A DNA stretch of 64,000 nt from Spongilla lacustris (Eukaryota; Porifera; Demospongiae; Spongillida; Spongillidae): assembly GCA_949361645.1 (NCBI GenBank), contig OX442416.1, forward strand, positions 20,285,530 to 20,349,529, written 5' to 3'. The position numbers and the translations under genes were made by a program. Below the pieces are notes generated by a model, which was given only the letters and a program-made list of their open reading frames with translations, made no database searches and was not told where the DNA came from. Below are positions 1 through 11,170 of this stretch, piece after piece; the stretch's first letter is position 1; every line of letters starts with the position of its first letter.

Positions 1-1
1 G

Positions 2-1448
2 ATGGAAGACAGAGTTATATTTTCAAAAGATGAATTGTTTTCAATTCCAGATCATTTGAGCCTACTTCATGGATCAAAGATGCATGAGGAAACTGGACCA
101 GAAATAAAATATTCTTTCTTTCACCACACTATGCAAGAATTACTAGCAGCCATACACATGTCTAAGATGACTCCTGATGATCAATTGTACTATTTCTGGA
201 ACATATATGCCCACCCAAGGTTTGATACAATGGTCCAGTTCTATGCTGGACTCACTTCTCTTCAAAACGGTCAAATCAAAAGCATTCTCTCTGACAGCAT
301 TTCTAGTTCTTTAATAGACTTGTCAGAATTCAGAAGTAGTGTTGTATCAGTATTTGCTTCCCATTTGCAGTTTAGAGAACTTTTTTGGAGACAGATAGAT
401 CGTACCAAATTGCGTAGTGAAGAAACCAAATATTTAAAAACCATCTGTCAAACAGATGACAATTCGATTAAACAGGTGCTTAGGTCTAATGATGACAAAC
501 TGGAAGAAGCAATGCAGCATAAGATGTCATGTGGAATGAAACAGTCAGATCTAGATGATACTGTTGGCGTATTGAAGGTCAGTTAGCAATGATATTTATA
601 ATAGTGTTGAATCATTTGTTTTTATTTTGGTTCAGGGACTTGTACATGTAGGTAATGCTAGACCTTCATTTTGTGTGGGGAAAGAAATTCTGTTATTAGC
701 AAATTGCTTGTATGAAGCTAACAATCCAGCACTGTATGAAGTGGCTTATGGATTGCCTCTTGTAATGTTGAATGTACCACTTTCACCATCTGACTGCTTA
801 TCACTGGGATGCCTCGTTACAAAGTCTTGCATTACAGAATTGTCACTTTTGGAGTGTAATCTTTCACCAAGTTGTACAAAGTCACTCCTTCAAGGGCTTC
901 AACATCAACCACACTGTTTGGAACAACTTTGCTTTTCATCCATAACTGTTGAGCAATCACTTCAAATTATTTCAAAATTCGTATGGATTAAGTCACTTAA
1001 ATTAGTACTTTGTAACATAGGATGCAAAGGTCTGACGTCCATTCTACAATTACTGAAGGGACGATCAATACAAGACCTTCGATTGATTATGTCAAATATA
1101 AATGTTAAAAAAGGTAAAGGCTTCATACTTCAGGAGTTTATCATTTGTACACCATCTTTAAGGAGGTTAGAATTATCAGGAAATATCAATGTCTCTGATA
1201 TTGGAGCATGCCATATTGGACGAGGACTTGAACTCAACAGCACTCTTGAAGAACTTTGCTTATCTAACTGTGGAATAACATTAGCTGGAGCAGTGGCATT
1301 GTGTGATAGCCTTGAAATGAACACAGGCTTAATTTTATTGGATTTAAGTCTTAATGAAATTGGTGATGAAGGCATATATCGTTTTAAACGTCTCATGGAC
1401 AAGAAAAAAACACTAACAGTAAATTGTTTGACGTATGGTGGTCATTGA
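2..1448 (+). CDS. NLR-like (NACHT-LRR) receptor, C-terminal part, two exons
   Basis: This is the 3' part of a gene that runs off the left edge. Exon 1 is 2-577 and the last exon is 636-1448. The 58-bp intron has a donor AAG|GTCAGT and an acceptor TTTGGTTCAG|GG, and the join is phase 0. Exon 1 contains 'FFHHTMQELLAAIHMSKM', which resembles the F-x-H-x-x-x-Q-E-x-x-A-A signature after the NACHT ATPase in animal NLR proteins. Exon 2 holds leucine-rich repeats of the ribonuclease-inhibitor type, for example 'LEELCLSNCGITLAGAVAL' and 'LILLDLSLNEIGDEGIYRF', and ends at TGA 1446-1448. In the NLR family these repeats sense ligands and the NACHT domain oligomerises; the protein is expected to be cytoplasmic. 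The nucleotide-binding domain itself lies outside the window, so a different LRR STAND protein is possible. Confidence 0.8.
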
Positions 1449-2035
1449 GAACTCAATTCGCCAGCAACAAAAATTGGGCAAGCTAAATCAGTAATACATT
1501 TACATTTGAACTTTTTGAACAATAGAATGATGTGTTTGCATATGCATATGTACCTTGAAGGATAGTTATGTAAAGCATGTATGCATATGGTTAATGATTT
1601 TCTTAACAGTGTTATTTATTTATTGGGAGGGGCATGTCTCCTCCCATACCAGTTATGGGGTCTGGGGAAGCACTGTAAAATACAGGCTTAAATAGACTGG
1701 AGTTACATTTTTATGACATTGGTATGGTGATGAAGGCTCAGGGGAAAAACACACTGAGTTATTTATGACGTTCATTGAGAAGACAAATCACTAAATTCCT
1801 AACTACAAAAGTTAAATAGTACAATTACATATGAACATTTTGTACAATTAATACAGATAGATGGTCCGCTTTGCATACATATATACTCGATTGTCTCACC
1901 TGACTGATAGTTATGTAAAGCACGTGTATACAAAACTTCTTTTGTGTGCAACTGCTCTGCATGTGTGATTTATTTATTGGGAGGGGCGTGTCCCCTCCCA
2001 TAGCTCAGCAGCAGGGTCTGGGGAAGCAATCTCCC
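1440..2035. repeat. Degenerate direct duplication of the NLR 3' flank, with hairpins
   Basis: Two copies of roughly 330-350 bp follow the NLR stop codon. Both have, in order, a 'CATTGAGAA' start, an 'ACATTTGAAC/ACATATGAAC' segment, 'GATAGTTATGTAAAGCA', and 'TTTATTTATTGGGAGGGGC'. The GGGAGGGG...CCCCTCCC segment forms a perfect 8-bp stem in the second copy (around 1978-1998). Both copies end with 'GGGTCTGGGGAAGCA' or the near-identical 'GGGGTCTGGGGAAGCA'. It may be a duplicated 3' UTR or a small mobile element inserted twice. Confidence 0.6.
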
Positions 2036-2737
2036 CTGTGGCCACACCCATGCACTTTATATGCAATTTGAATTGGCATTTGTATATGTACATTGCCTGC
2101 TTAAATGTGGCCCTCCCTCCCCCAAGTCAAGTAAAGGCTATATTAATATAGGACTTTTTCTTACACTAAAACTGATGCATCAACACCAGCATGTGGCCAC
2201 ACCCCTCTCATGTCTGTCTCCAAGGAGATCACCTAGTGACCAAACTATCTGGTAGCCCCAGACCGTAGAATACCAGCCAAACATGACAAGCATATCTGTG
2301 CAGACCATTCCATTTCTAGGTGCCAACCAAGGTCTCACCTGCTCCACCCCCAGAGAACAGGAGCTGTTGTAGGCAGCCTCTGATGCTCTCTGACATAGAA
2401 ACTCCTTCAACCACATTAGAGTCTGATGTTGGAATGACCAATGGCCTTCAGAACGTGTGGGCCTTAAGTTTTATGGCTAGGGTCAGGTAGTAGTGTATAT
2501 CTTAGCGGCAGCCCCCGAGCATATTGTATCGACAACAAAAGTGCTGGTGTTGATCGTGATCTATTTTTATTATAGTCATGAAAGAAATAAAACAAGATCT
2601 GAAGCAGAAAACTGATAAGTAAATAAAACATATATTGGAAAAGTTGAAGTGCATCCATTGCATTGGGGATGCCTTTGAAATCAAGATGATAAAATTTCTT
2701 TTGAGAGCAGCCAGCAATAGTTAAATACATTTGCCCA

Positions 2738-2803
2738 TTAGCACAGGGCCCCAGACCATTAGCACAGGGCCCCAGACCATTAGCACAGGGCCCCAGACCA
2801 TTC
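2738..2803. repeat. Three-copy 21-bp tandem repeat
   Basis: Three perfect copies of 'AGCACAGGGCCCCAGACCATT' minus its first base lie end to end. The surrounding 2050-2900 region has only short open frames that I cannot tie to any protein. Confidence 0.8.
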
Positions 2804-2907
2804 AATAATTTGACCTGTTTAACACTGATTTGCTCGGTATGTTGCCAGTCATTTCCCATTCCTATAGTCATTAATTAACACACCATATCTTTGCCTCATG
2901 TACGGAT

Positions 2908-2927
2908 GGGGGGGGGGGGGGGGGGGG
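2908..2927. repeat. Poly-G tract (20 G)
   Basis: An uninterrupted run of 20 G, followed by CAGGGGGAG. Similar long G or C tracts recur in the transposon arms, but this one lies in host-side sequence. Confidence 0.9.
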
Positions 2928-3490
2928 CAGGGGGAGACTTTAACCTATAACTTTCTAAAGTTCTTAACACGTGATACTACTCCCAGGCCCTGATGGGATT
3001 GAGGCACCGAGGGTGTGTGGCAAGATGGCCAACATCACGAGGGGGGAGGGGTTAGCAGCAACCTTGGCAATCCTTCAATCAGAAAGGGTCTTGTTGGTAC
3101 CTTGTATGCCCTATGTAGCCACATACGCACATGAATCGAGGTTAGCTAAATTGCCTATTTTTCTGATGTATATCCTCCACTCATCAGAATAAGAATATTA
3201 TACAAGAGGGTGTGGCTAGACCCCAACTGATGTAGCCACACCCACAACATGGTCACAAGAGGAACCACATAGGAGAGCATATCTACCAGCTGCATGAACT
3301 GTAGGGTAGGGGGAGGAGGGGGTCAGCTTCAACTACCTCACTGTCCGCATATTAGCAGTTATTCGCTGGTAGCAGTGTAACCATGGTTACCATGCAGTCC
3401 CTTTAATGTGGAACGCAAACATTGTTCCAGTACAAAGTGAAAACATTTACAGAGAACACCACCTCATCACTCCATCACACCATCACTCCA

Positions 3491-3698
3491 TCACAGTTTG
3501 CCCACACGGGTCAGTCCTATAGCACTGAACAGAGCGATGGTCCCCGCCCACCACATGGCCCCATATGGCGAGAGCACAACAGGCACAATGGAGGAGAGGT
3601 AGAGGAGGGAGGGGGGACCGGTGACCCCTAGGGGGAGGGGCAGGTTGACCTCCGGCTGGTTGAATTTTCCATCAGTGAGCATGGTGTGTATGAGCCTG
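3491..3698 (-). CDS. Possible terminal exon of a small membrane protein
   Basis: On the minus strand a long pyrimidine-rich stretch ends in 'CCCCCCTCTACAG' and is followed by an open frame of about 68 codons to a TGA stop. The translation contains 'LIHTMLTDGKFNQPEVNLP' and then a hydrophobic stretch with 'VVLSPYGAMWWAGTIALF', which looks like one membrane segment. Protein-like composition and a good acceptor favour an exon. However, the pyrimidine tract is a simple repeat and I found no upstream exon. I do not recognise the family, and it could be chance. Confidence 0.3.
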
Positions 3699-3830
3699 TA
3701 GAGGGGGGAGGACGTAGGGGGAGTGGGTAGGGGGAGGAGGTAGAGGAATGTAGGTGTGGGGAGGAGATAGAGGTGTGGGTAGGGGGAGGAGGTAGGTTGT
3801 AGGTAGGGGGAGGAGGTAGGTGAAAATAAA
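3699..3830. repeat. Purine-rich GGGGGAGGAGGTAG minisatellite
   Basis: Irregular repeats of GTAGGGGGAGGAGGTAG run through this stretch. Read on the minus strand it is a long pyrimidine tract just before the possible exon at 3491-3698. I see nothing in 3831-4096. Confidence 0.7.
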
Positions 3831-4096
3831 TATCAGCTAACCCTGAGCAAAAATTTCAGGCAGAAATGGAATCCTTAATGCCCATTTAATGCCCAGTATT
3901 GCCTCCTAAGACAAGAGAAGCTCACGCAAAAAAACCTATCTTCTCCAGTATTTTTAAGTTTCAGTAAAAACATTGCTAAGAGTGTCTAAGCTAAATGCAT
4001 AATTAGGATAGACATATTGAGGAGTGACTAACACATGGAACAGGCAGAATGTGAAAGGGATGCCTGTATGTGCACATACATGTAATAGATTATCAA

Positions 4097-4296
4097 NNNN
4101 NNNNNNNNNNNNNNNNNNNNNNNNNNNNNNNNNNNNNNNNNNNNNNNNNNNNNNNNNNNNNNNNNNNNNNNNNNNNNNNNNNNNNNNNNNNNNNNNNNNN
4201 NNNNNNNNNNNNNNNNNNNNNNNNNNNNNNNNNNNNNNNNNNNNNNNNNNNNNNNNNNNNNNNNNNNNNNNNNNNNNNNNNNNNNNNNNNNNNNNN
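4097..4296. other. Assembly gap (200 N)
   Basis: Exactly 200 N, a typical placeholder length. Sequence to its right matches element E from position 52991 onward, close to the centre of E. The gap therefore sits where the missing left arm of element A should be. Confidence 0.95.
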
Positions 4297-5184
4297 CTTG
4301 TATGCCTTGCTTGCCTATATAAACCAACTACCACCCTAAATCAGTACTGATAGGGCAGGTAATGATATTCACCCACCAATAACAAGGCTTCACTTCACCT
4401 CAGATAAAATTGTGTGCACAGAAAACAGGTATACAGTGGCTCCAATAGGGACTGGTAATTTACACATAGTGTGGGGGCTAGTAGCTCCACTGGTAGATGA
4501 TGGCTTGTCTAAAACTGTCGGGGTGCCAAGTCCATATGCAGTTTGGGGGGGGGGGGGGGGGGCTCTGGACCGTTGATTGTAAAGGACAGGAGCTGGCCCC
4601 AGTGCTAATATAAGTCCAATTGCAGTGAGGGCTAATGGTTCCACTGGTTCCATGTGTTGTGTTAGGAGCAGGGAATGTGTGGGTCCATTGGTACATGTAG
4701 TTCAGAGGGCTGGCATTATTGTGGGGTGACGCCTGGTTATGTGGCAGCTGATGGCTGACTGGACTTGCAGTGTGCCTAGTGGCTCCATTTGAAGTGAGCA
4801 GAGAGGGGCTGGTGGTTGTACTGTGCGGAGCTGGCCCTACAGGCTCCTGTTTGTGTGGAGGCTGCTGACACAACTTGGGTACTGGCTTTGTGGAGGCTAC
4901 CCCATCGGCTCTGGAATGGTTCCATAAGTTGTGCATGGGCATGGACATGTGAGGCTATTAAGTTCAGTTGTAGGGAACACTTTACAGGTTCCACTGGTAT
5001 TGTTCACGAGCTTGAGGTGAGGGGGCTGGTGGTGGCCCCTCAAATGCTGACTCAACTTATATGCAGCAATAGAAAGGTAGCGGGGGCGTGGGCTGGCCTC
5101 AGTGCGTGGTACCTGCTAGGTCCACTTGTGGAGTGAGGATTAATGGCTCATCTGGTAGTGAGGGCATGTGTTATCGATACATGT

Positions 5185-8100
5185 AGTTAGTGGCTCCCCT
5201 ACAATTGGTGGGGATGCTGACTCCATTTGCTGTGTGATGGCTGGCATCTCCACTGGCATTATTGTGGGGGCCACATTTCTGCTAGCAGTGTGGGGGTATG
5301 ATAACTCTATTTGTGAGAAGGCTGGTAGCTCCAATGTTTGAGCAGAGGTTCCATTGGCTTGCAATGAGGAAGGCTGGTAGTTGTACTGTGTGGGGATGGT
5401 CCCATTAACCCCCTCTTTCAGTAAAGGACAGGTGATGGGGGGGGGGGGGGGGGCGCTGTGGAGGCTGCTAAGGAATAAGTCCACTTGCTGTGAGGGCTAA
5501 ACATTCCACTGGTAGTGTTTGAAGGAGGCATGTGTGATTCCATTGGTACATGCACATGTCCACTGAAATTGTTGCATGGGGCTACTGACTCCATTTACAG
5601 TGTGAGGGCTGCCTTCTCCACTGGCATTAAGTGGGGGCCACATTGACACTCTGGTTGTATGACAGCTGGTGCTCCCTTGCTGGCAGTGTGGGGGTCAGGT
5701 TTTACAGTATTGAGTTCACTTGCAGTATGGAGGTTAATGGTTGGTTCCAAAGGTAGTGTGTGATTACAGTGAGGCGGAGTGGTAGTTCTATGGCCCCCAT
5801 TGGCTCATGGACAGCTGACGCAACTTGCAGTGAAGGACACGTAGTGAGCAGAGGGGGGCTGAGGGGGGGGGGAGGGCTGGCACCAGTGTGTGGTGGGTCT
5901 GTTAAGTCCACTTGCATTGAGGTTCAACTGGTTGTGACGGCATGTGTTCATGGTATATGTCCCCTGACCAATGAAGAGGGTTGGTGGTTGTACTGTCCCA
6001 TTGGCTGATTGGCCCCTTTTTCATTGTTAGTAGGGGGAAGGGCTGTGGGGACTGCTACATATTAACTATGAGGGCTTAAAGTTCCACTTGTTCTGTTGTA
6101 GTGTTTGAAGAGGGCATGTGTAGTTTTCTTTTCCCCCTCAAGTACATTTACATGTACCCCTGAAATTTTTGGGGTTGCTGAATCCACTTGCAGTGCGAGG
6201 GCTGGTTTCTCCACTGGCATTATTCTGGGGGCTCGATTAACCACTGGTTGTGTGGCAGCTGGTACTTCCTTGCTGGGCTCCATCGGTGAGAGGACTCAAC
6301 TGGTGTGGCTTGCTGTCTGGACTTGCAGTGTGTGTACTGGTAGAGGGTCTAGTGGCTCTATTTGAAGTGAGCAGAGAGGGGCTGGTGATTGTACTGTGTG
6401 GGGCTGGCCGTATTGGCCCTTGTTTGTGTGGGGGCTGCTGACTCAACTTGGGGTGGCATCTTCACTGACTTTGTGGAGGCTACCCCATTGGCCCTGGGTA
6501 GCTGAGGGTGTTCTGTAAGAATGGTTCCATGGGCTGTTGGCTGCAGTGTGAGGCTTTATTTATTAAGTTCAGTTGCAGTGTAGACTTTACAGGTTCCACT
6601 GGTATTGTTCATGAGCTTGCGGTGAGGGGGCTGGTGGTTCTACTGTGTGGGGGATCCCAGTTGACTCAACTTGTATTGAAAGAAAGATAGTGGGGGGGGG
6701 GGGGGGGGGGGGTTGGTCCCAATGTGTGGAGCCTGTTAAGGCCACTTGTGGAGTGAGGGTTAATGATTGATCTGGTAGTGAGGTCATCACGTGTTGTTGG
6801 TACATGTAGTTCATTGCTCCCCTGAAATTGTTGGGGATGCTGATTCCATTTGCAGCCTGAGAGCTGGCATCTCCATTGGCATTATTGTGCGGGCCACATT
6901 TCTGCTAGCAGTGTGGGGGTATGATAGCTCTATTTGTGGGAAGACTGGTAGCTCCAATGTTTGAGCAGAAGTTCCATTGGCTTGCAATGAGGAAGGCTGG
7001 TAGTTGTACAGTGTGGTGATGGTCCCATTAGCCCCCTCTTTCAGTGAAAGACAGGTTGTGGGGGCTGCTAAGTAATAAGTCCACTTATTGTGAGGGCTAA
7101 AAGTTCCACTGCATGGTTCCATTGGTGGGACATGTGTTATTCCATTGGTACATGTGCGTACATGCACATGTCCCCTGAAATTGTTGGGGCTACTGACTCC
7201 ATTTCCAGTGTGAGGGCTGCCTTCTCCACTGGCATTAAGTGGGGGCCACATTGACACTCTGGTTGTGTGACAGCTGGTGCTCCCTTGCTGGCAGTGTGGG
7301 GGTCAGGTTTTGCAGTATTGAGTTCACTTGCAGTATTGGGGTTAATGGTTGGTTCCAAAGGTAGTGTGTGATTGCAGTGAGGCGGAGTGGTAGTTCTATG
7401 GCCCCCATTGGCTCATGGACAGCTGATGCAACTTGCAGTGAAGGACACGTAGTGAGCAGAGGGGGGCTGAGGGGGGGGGGAGGGCTGGCACCAGTGTGTG
7501 GTGGGCCTGTTAAGTCCACTTGCATTGAGGTTCAACTTGTAGTGACGGCATGTGTTCTTGGTACATGTTCCCTGACTAATGAAGAGGGTTGGTGGTTGTA
7601 CTGTCCCATTGGCTGATTGGCCCCTCTTTCATTGTACATGTAGGACAGGTAGTAGCAGGGGGGGGGGGGGGGGCTGTGGGGACTGCTACGTATTAACTAT
7701 GAGGGCTTAAAGTTCCACTTGTTCTGTTGTAGTGTTTGAAGAGGGCATGTGTGGTTTTCTTTTCCCCCTCAAGTACTTTTACATGTACCCCTGAAATTTT
7801 TGGGGTTGCTGAATCCACTTGCAGTGTGAGGGCTGGTTTCTCCACTGGCATTATTCTGGGGGCTCGATTAACCACTGGTTGTGTGGCAGCTGGTACTTCC
7901 TTGCTGGGCTCCATCGGTGAGAGGGCTCCACTCATGTGGCCTGCCGTCTGGACTTGCAGTGTGTACTGGTAGAGGGTCTAGTGGCTCTATTTGAAGTGAG
8001 CAGAGAGGGGCTGGTGGTTGTACTGTGTGGGGCTGGCCCTATTGGCCCTTGTTTGTGTGGGGGCTGCTGACTCAACTTGGGGTGGCATCTTCACTGACTT

Positions 8101-8700
8101 TGTGGAGGCTACCCCATTGGCCCTGGGTAGCTGAGGGTGTTCTGTAAGAATGGTTCCATGGGCTGATGGCTGCAGTGTGAGGCTTTATTTATTAATTTCA
8201 GTTGCAGTGTAGACTTTACAGGTTCCACTGGTATTGTTCATGAGCTTGCGGTGAGGGGGCTGGTGGTTCTACTGTGTGGGGGATCCCAGTTGACTCAACT
8301 TGTATTGAAAGAAAGATAGTGAAGATAGTGGGGGGGGGGGGGGGGGGGGGGGGTTGGTCCCAATGTGTGGAGCCTGTTAAGACCACTTGCGGAGTGAGGG
8401 TTAATGATTGATCTGGTAGTGAGGTCATCACGTGTTGTTGGTACATGTAGTTCATTGCTCCCCTGAAATTGTTGGGGATGCTGATTCCATTTGCAGCCTG
8501 AGGGCTGGCATCTCCACTGGCATTATTGTGGGGGCCACATCCCTGCTGGCAGTGTGGGTGTCTGATGATCTATCTGCGAGAGGGCTGGTGTCTCCACTGG
8601 CATTGTGGATGTTAGCTCCATTGGCCAGGTTAGCTGGTGGCTCCCTTGCTGGAATTATGGGGCCTGTTGATTCCACTTGATGGCTCCACTATTTGGAATG
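5185..8700. repeat. Internal ~1.63-kb tandem units of element A
   Basis: The landmark 'CCCCTGAAATTGTTGGGGATG' shortened to 'GAAATTGTTGGGGATG' recurs at about 6828 and 8470, with a diverged version near 5195. A second landmark, 'CCCCTGAAATTTTTGGGG', recurs at about 6157 and 7788. This gives a period close to 1.63 kb. Within each unit are divergent 40-60-bp monomers built on CACTTGCAGTG and CTCCACTGGCATTATT. Confidence 0.75.
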
Positions 8701-8855
8701 TGAGGCCATTAATTTAATTTGCAGCATGAGGCATAATGGTTCCAAAGGTATATAGTGTGCACTTGCAGTGAGGGGGCTTGTGGTTCTGCTGTGTGGGGAT
8801 GGCCTCTTTGGCCCCAGGGCTGCTGAGCGAACTTGTAGTGAAGGGCCTAGCCCCA

Positions 8856-9104
8856 TTAGCCCCTGGCTATGTGGGGGTGGGGCTGGTGGCTCTTTTGGTA
8901 ATTCAGGGGCTGCTCACTCCCTATCACTAATACAACCACCAACGTCAGTGGTACGACCGCCATCGCTACTTTTCTCAATCTCTCCATCCTCGTCCAATGT
9001 ATCGAGCTTGAATATCGATCGTCGTATTCGTACAGTTGGAACTCATCCGCCGACTGATTCAGTGACTCGACGAGCTCGCCTTCACTCGTGTTATACGTCA
9101 CCAT
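8856..9104 (-). pseudogene. Vestigial transposase start in element A
   Basis: An 82-codon minus-strand frame begins at an ATG 527 bp from the element end. Residues 'NQSADEF' match 'HSADEFE' near the start of the intact transposase in C/D. After this the homology moves to another frame ('DTLDEDGEIE' against 'DTFDEDEEIE') and soon stops. The same frameshifted remnant occurs at both ends of element E. It is a fossil of the transposase gene, kept together with its leader inside the terminal repeat. Confidence 0.75.
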
Positions 9105-9631
9105 ATCGTTTATCTACACCGAAAAACAACCGTAACAAGCACTACAATTCAGCCGCCCGGCCGTTTGTTTGGTGACCTTATAGGTGTGGTTATCACGCCC
9201 TATAGGAATAGTTGAATATTCATGCGCTCCGGAGAATGGAAACTGTTCCGTGTACATATAAAGGCGCGATTCGAGCGGGAAACGTGTACTTACTTTGCAC
9301 AGCTGTTTCTCCGTAACGGTTTGTATGAAAATTAACGAACAGAACAAATCAATAGGTATAGGACCTCTCTACCTACAAACCGAATTTGAAGCGATTTGAT
9401 TACTCCTACCTAAAGTTATGTCGGGTTTGAACCCGGTGTGGTATCGGACGTTGCAATCTTGGCACGGAGTAAGTGCAAGACCCCAAAATATATTTTAGCA
9501 TAGAGAAATGGTGTAGTATGAAGTGCTGAAAATAGGAAGTGAATAGTGCAAACCCTTTTGAAGATATAGCGCTTTGAATTGGATGCTATATATATAAAAT
9601 TCACAAGCATCAAAATCTCATAGAACGTTCC
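9105..9631. repeat. Right terminal inverted repeat of element A
   Basis: About 527 bp from the vestigial ATG to the terminal GGAACGTTCTATGAG (minus strand reading). It contains the family-wide blocks 'CGCGATTCGAGCGGGAAAC', 'CGTAACGG', 'AACGAACAGAACAAATC', 'GAATTTGAAGCGATTTGAT' and 'GGTGTAGTATGAAGTG'. Confidence 0.85.
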
Positions 9632-9653
9632 ATATATATATATATATATATAT
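9632..9653. repeat. (TA)n junction between element A and the 818-bp element
   Basis: Twenty-two bases of AT alternation separate the two termini, with no other sequence. It probably represents the insertion target or target duplication. Confidence 0.8.
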
Positions 9654-10471
9654 GGGACAGTTTCCGCGAAAATGTCCGAGTTTTATAACATTATAATCTT
9701 ATAAAAATACTTCTTGTTTGAATCGCTATATCTTCCGAACGCTAAACGCTATCAACTTCCTATTTTCGAAAGTTCATATTACACCATTTTTCTATGATAA
9801 ATTACATTTTGGAGTCTTGCACTTGCTCCATGCCAGTATTGCAACGTTCGATACCCGACCAGGTTCAAACCCGCCATAACTTTGGGTAGGAGTAATCAAA
9901 TCGCTTCAAATTCGGTTTGTAGGTATAGAGGTCCTATACTTATCGATTTGTTCTGTTCGTTAATTTTTATGCCATCCGTTACGGAGATACAGTTGAACAA
10001 ACTACGTCCACTTTATCCCGCTCGATTCCTGCCAATGATTTTGGCAAATCGCGTCCCGCTCAATGTATGGGGAGGCGGTTGTTATATCATAGGCGCGAAA
10101 CGAGCGGGAAAAAGTGCACGTAGTTTGTTCAACTGTATCTCCGTAACGGATGGCATAAAAATTAGCGAACAGTACAAATCGATAGGTATAGGACCTCTGT
10201 ACCTACAAACCAAATTTGAAGCGATTTGATTACTCCTACCCAAAGTTATGACGGGTTTGAACCCGGTCGGGTATCGAACGTTGCAATACTGGCATGGAGC
10301 AAGTGCAAGACTCCAAAATGTAATTTATCATAGCGAAATGGTGTAGTATGAACTTTTGAAAATAGAAATTCGATACCGTTTAGCGTTCGGAAGATATAGC
10401 GACTCAAACAAGAAGCATTTTTATAAGATTATAGTGTTATAAAACTCGGACATTTTCGCGGAAACTGTCCC
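9654..10471. mobile_element. 818-bp palindromic element (TIR-only, MITE-like)
   Basis: Starts GGGACAGTTTCCGCGAAAAT and ends with its reverse complement; the two ~409-bp arms mirror each other nearly throughout. The arms are the family TIR alone, meeting at a short centre with 'CAATGTATGGGGAGGCGG'. No transposase start is kept. It is flanked on both sides by (TA)n. It is best explained as a non-autonomous deletion derivative that moves with the transposase of a relative such as C/D. A hypothetical 115-codon frame inside it is a by-product of the palindrome. Confidence 0.85.
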
Positions 10472-10483
10472 ATATATATATAT
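10472..10483. repeat. (TA)n junction between the 818-bp element and B
   Basis: Twelve bases, ATATATATATAT, between CTGTCCC and GGGACAG. Confidence 0.8.
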
Positions 10484-11056
10484 GGGACAGTTTCCGACAA
10501 AATGGCCCTTCGTATATATATATAAAATGTTATAAAAATGCTTCTCTTTTGAATTGCTATATCTTCCGAACGGTTAACGCTATCAACTTCCTATTTTCAA
10601 CACTTCATACTACACCATTTCTCTATGGCAAAATACTTTTTGGGGTCTTGCACTTGCTCCGTGCCAGTATTGCAACGTCCGATAACCCTGTGGGTTCAAA
10701 CCTGCCATAACTTTCTGTAGGAGTAATCAAATCGCTTCAAATTCGGTTTGTAGGTAGAGAGGTCGTATACCTATCGATTTGTTCTGTTCGTTAATTTTTA
10801 TGTCATCCGTTACGGAGATACAGCGGCGCAAAGTTGGTACAAGTTTCCCGCTCGAATCGCGCCGTTGTACGTGCGTGACCCGCTTCCATGCACCAAATAC
10901 ATGAATATGCAACTACTTCCTGTGGGCTGACACTTCGATAACTTATAGCCACACCTACTCTGCGCTGGGTACGTGAATCCATCTCCCGGTCGGACTCACA
11001 TGCAGTTGTTATACTATTCGATCCCTATTTCGTTATCTTCTGCGTACATAAACTTT
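10484..11056. repeat. Left TIR plus leader of element B
   Basis: Its mirror image is 20330-20902, differing at a few bases. It contains the family TIR blocks and the conserved leader up to the ATG, including 'AGCCACACCTACTCTGCGC'. Putative transposase-binding and promoter sequence. Confidence 0.85.
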
Positions 11057-11140
11057 ATGGCGACGTCAACTGAAGACAAGATCATAAGAGTTTCAATCGG
11101 CGGACGTGAAGTTCGAGCGGTGCGAATACGACGATCGTGA
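11057..11140 (+). pseudogene. Vestigial transposase start, left end of B
   Basis: ATG followed by 'MATSTEDKIIRVSIGGRE' and a stop after 27 codons. One base out of this frame the DNA reads 'QSADVKFERCEYDDRE', matching the 'SADEFE' region of the transposase and the 'YEYDDR' of elements A/E. The shift lies before the SADEFE block. Confidence 0.7.
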
Positions 11141-11170
11141 GAAAGGTTACTAGATCTATGTTAGTACAAT

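Larger units (their letters stand above)
4297..9631. mobile_element. Element A: right half of an E-type palindromic transposon
   Basis: Collinear with 52991-58311 of element E (offsets 48694 at the left and 48680 at the right), with scattered substitutions and length changes in poly-G tracts. It starts at the conserved core (TATATAAA at 4316-4323), runs through irregular arm repeats rich in 'GCAGTGTGAGGGCT', and ends in the E-type terminus '...TCTCATAGAACGTTCC'. The left half is not present, most likely because the assembly gap falls there. It carries no transposase beyond a vestigial N-terminal piece. Confidence 0.85.

Noticed and set aside
4024..4350. Frames running through the N gap
   Set aside because: They consist mainly of unknown residues and have no meaning.
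9414..9450. GGGTTTGAACCCGG in the TIRs as a tRNA T-arm or B box
   Set aside because: No A box or cloverleaf lies at the right spacing, and the block is simply part of the conserved TIR.
9882..10229. 115-codon frame in the 818-bp element
   Set aside because: It spans the palindrome and is made of TIR sequence. The same bases are non-coding in all relatives.
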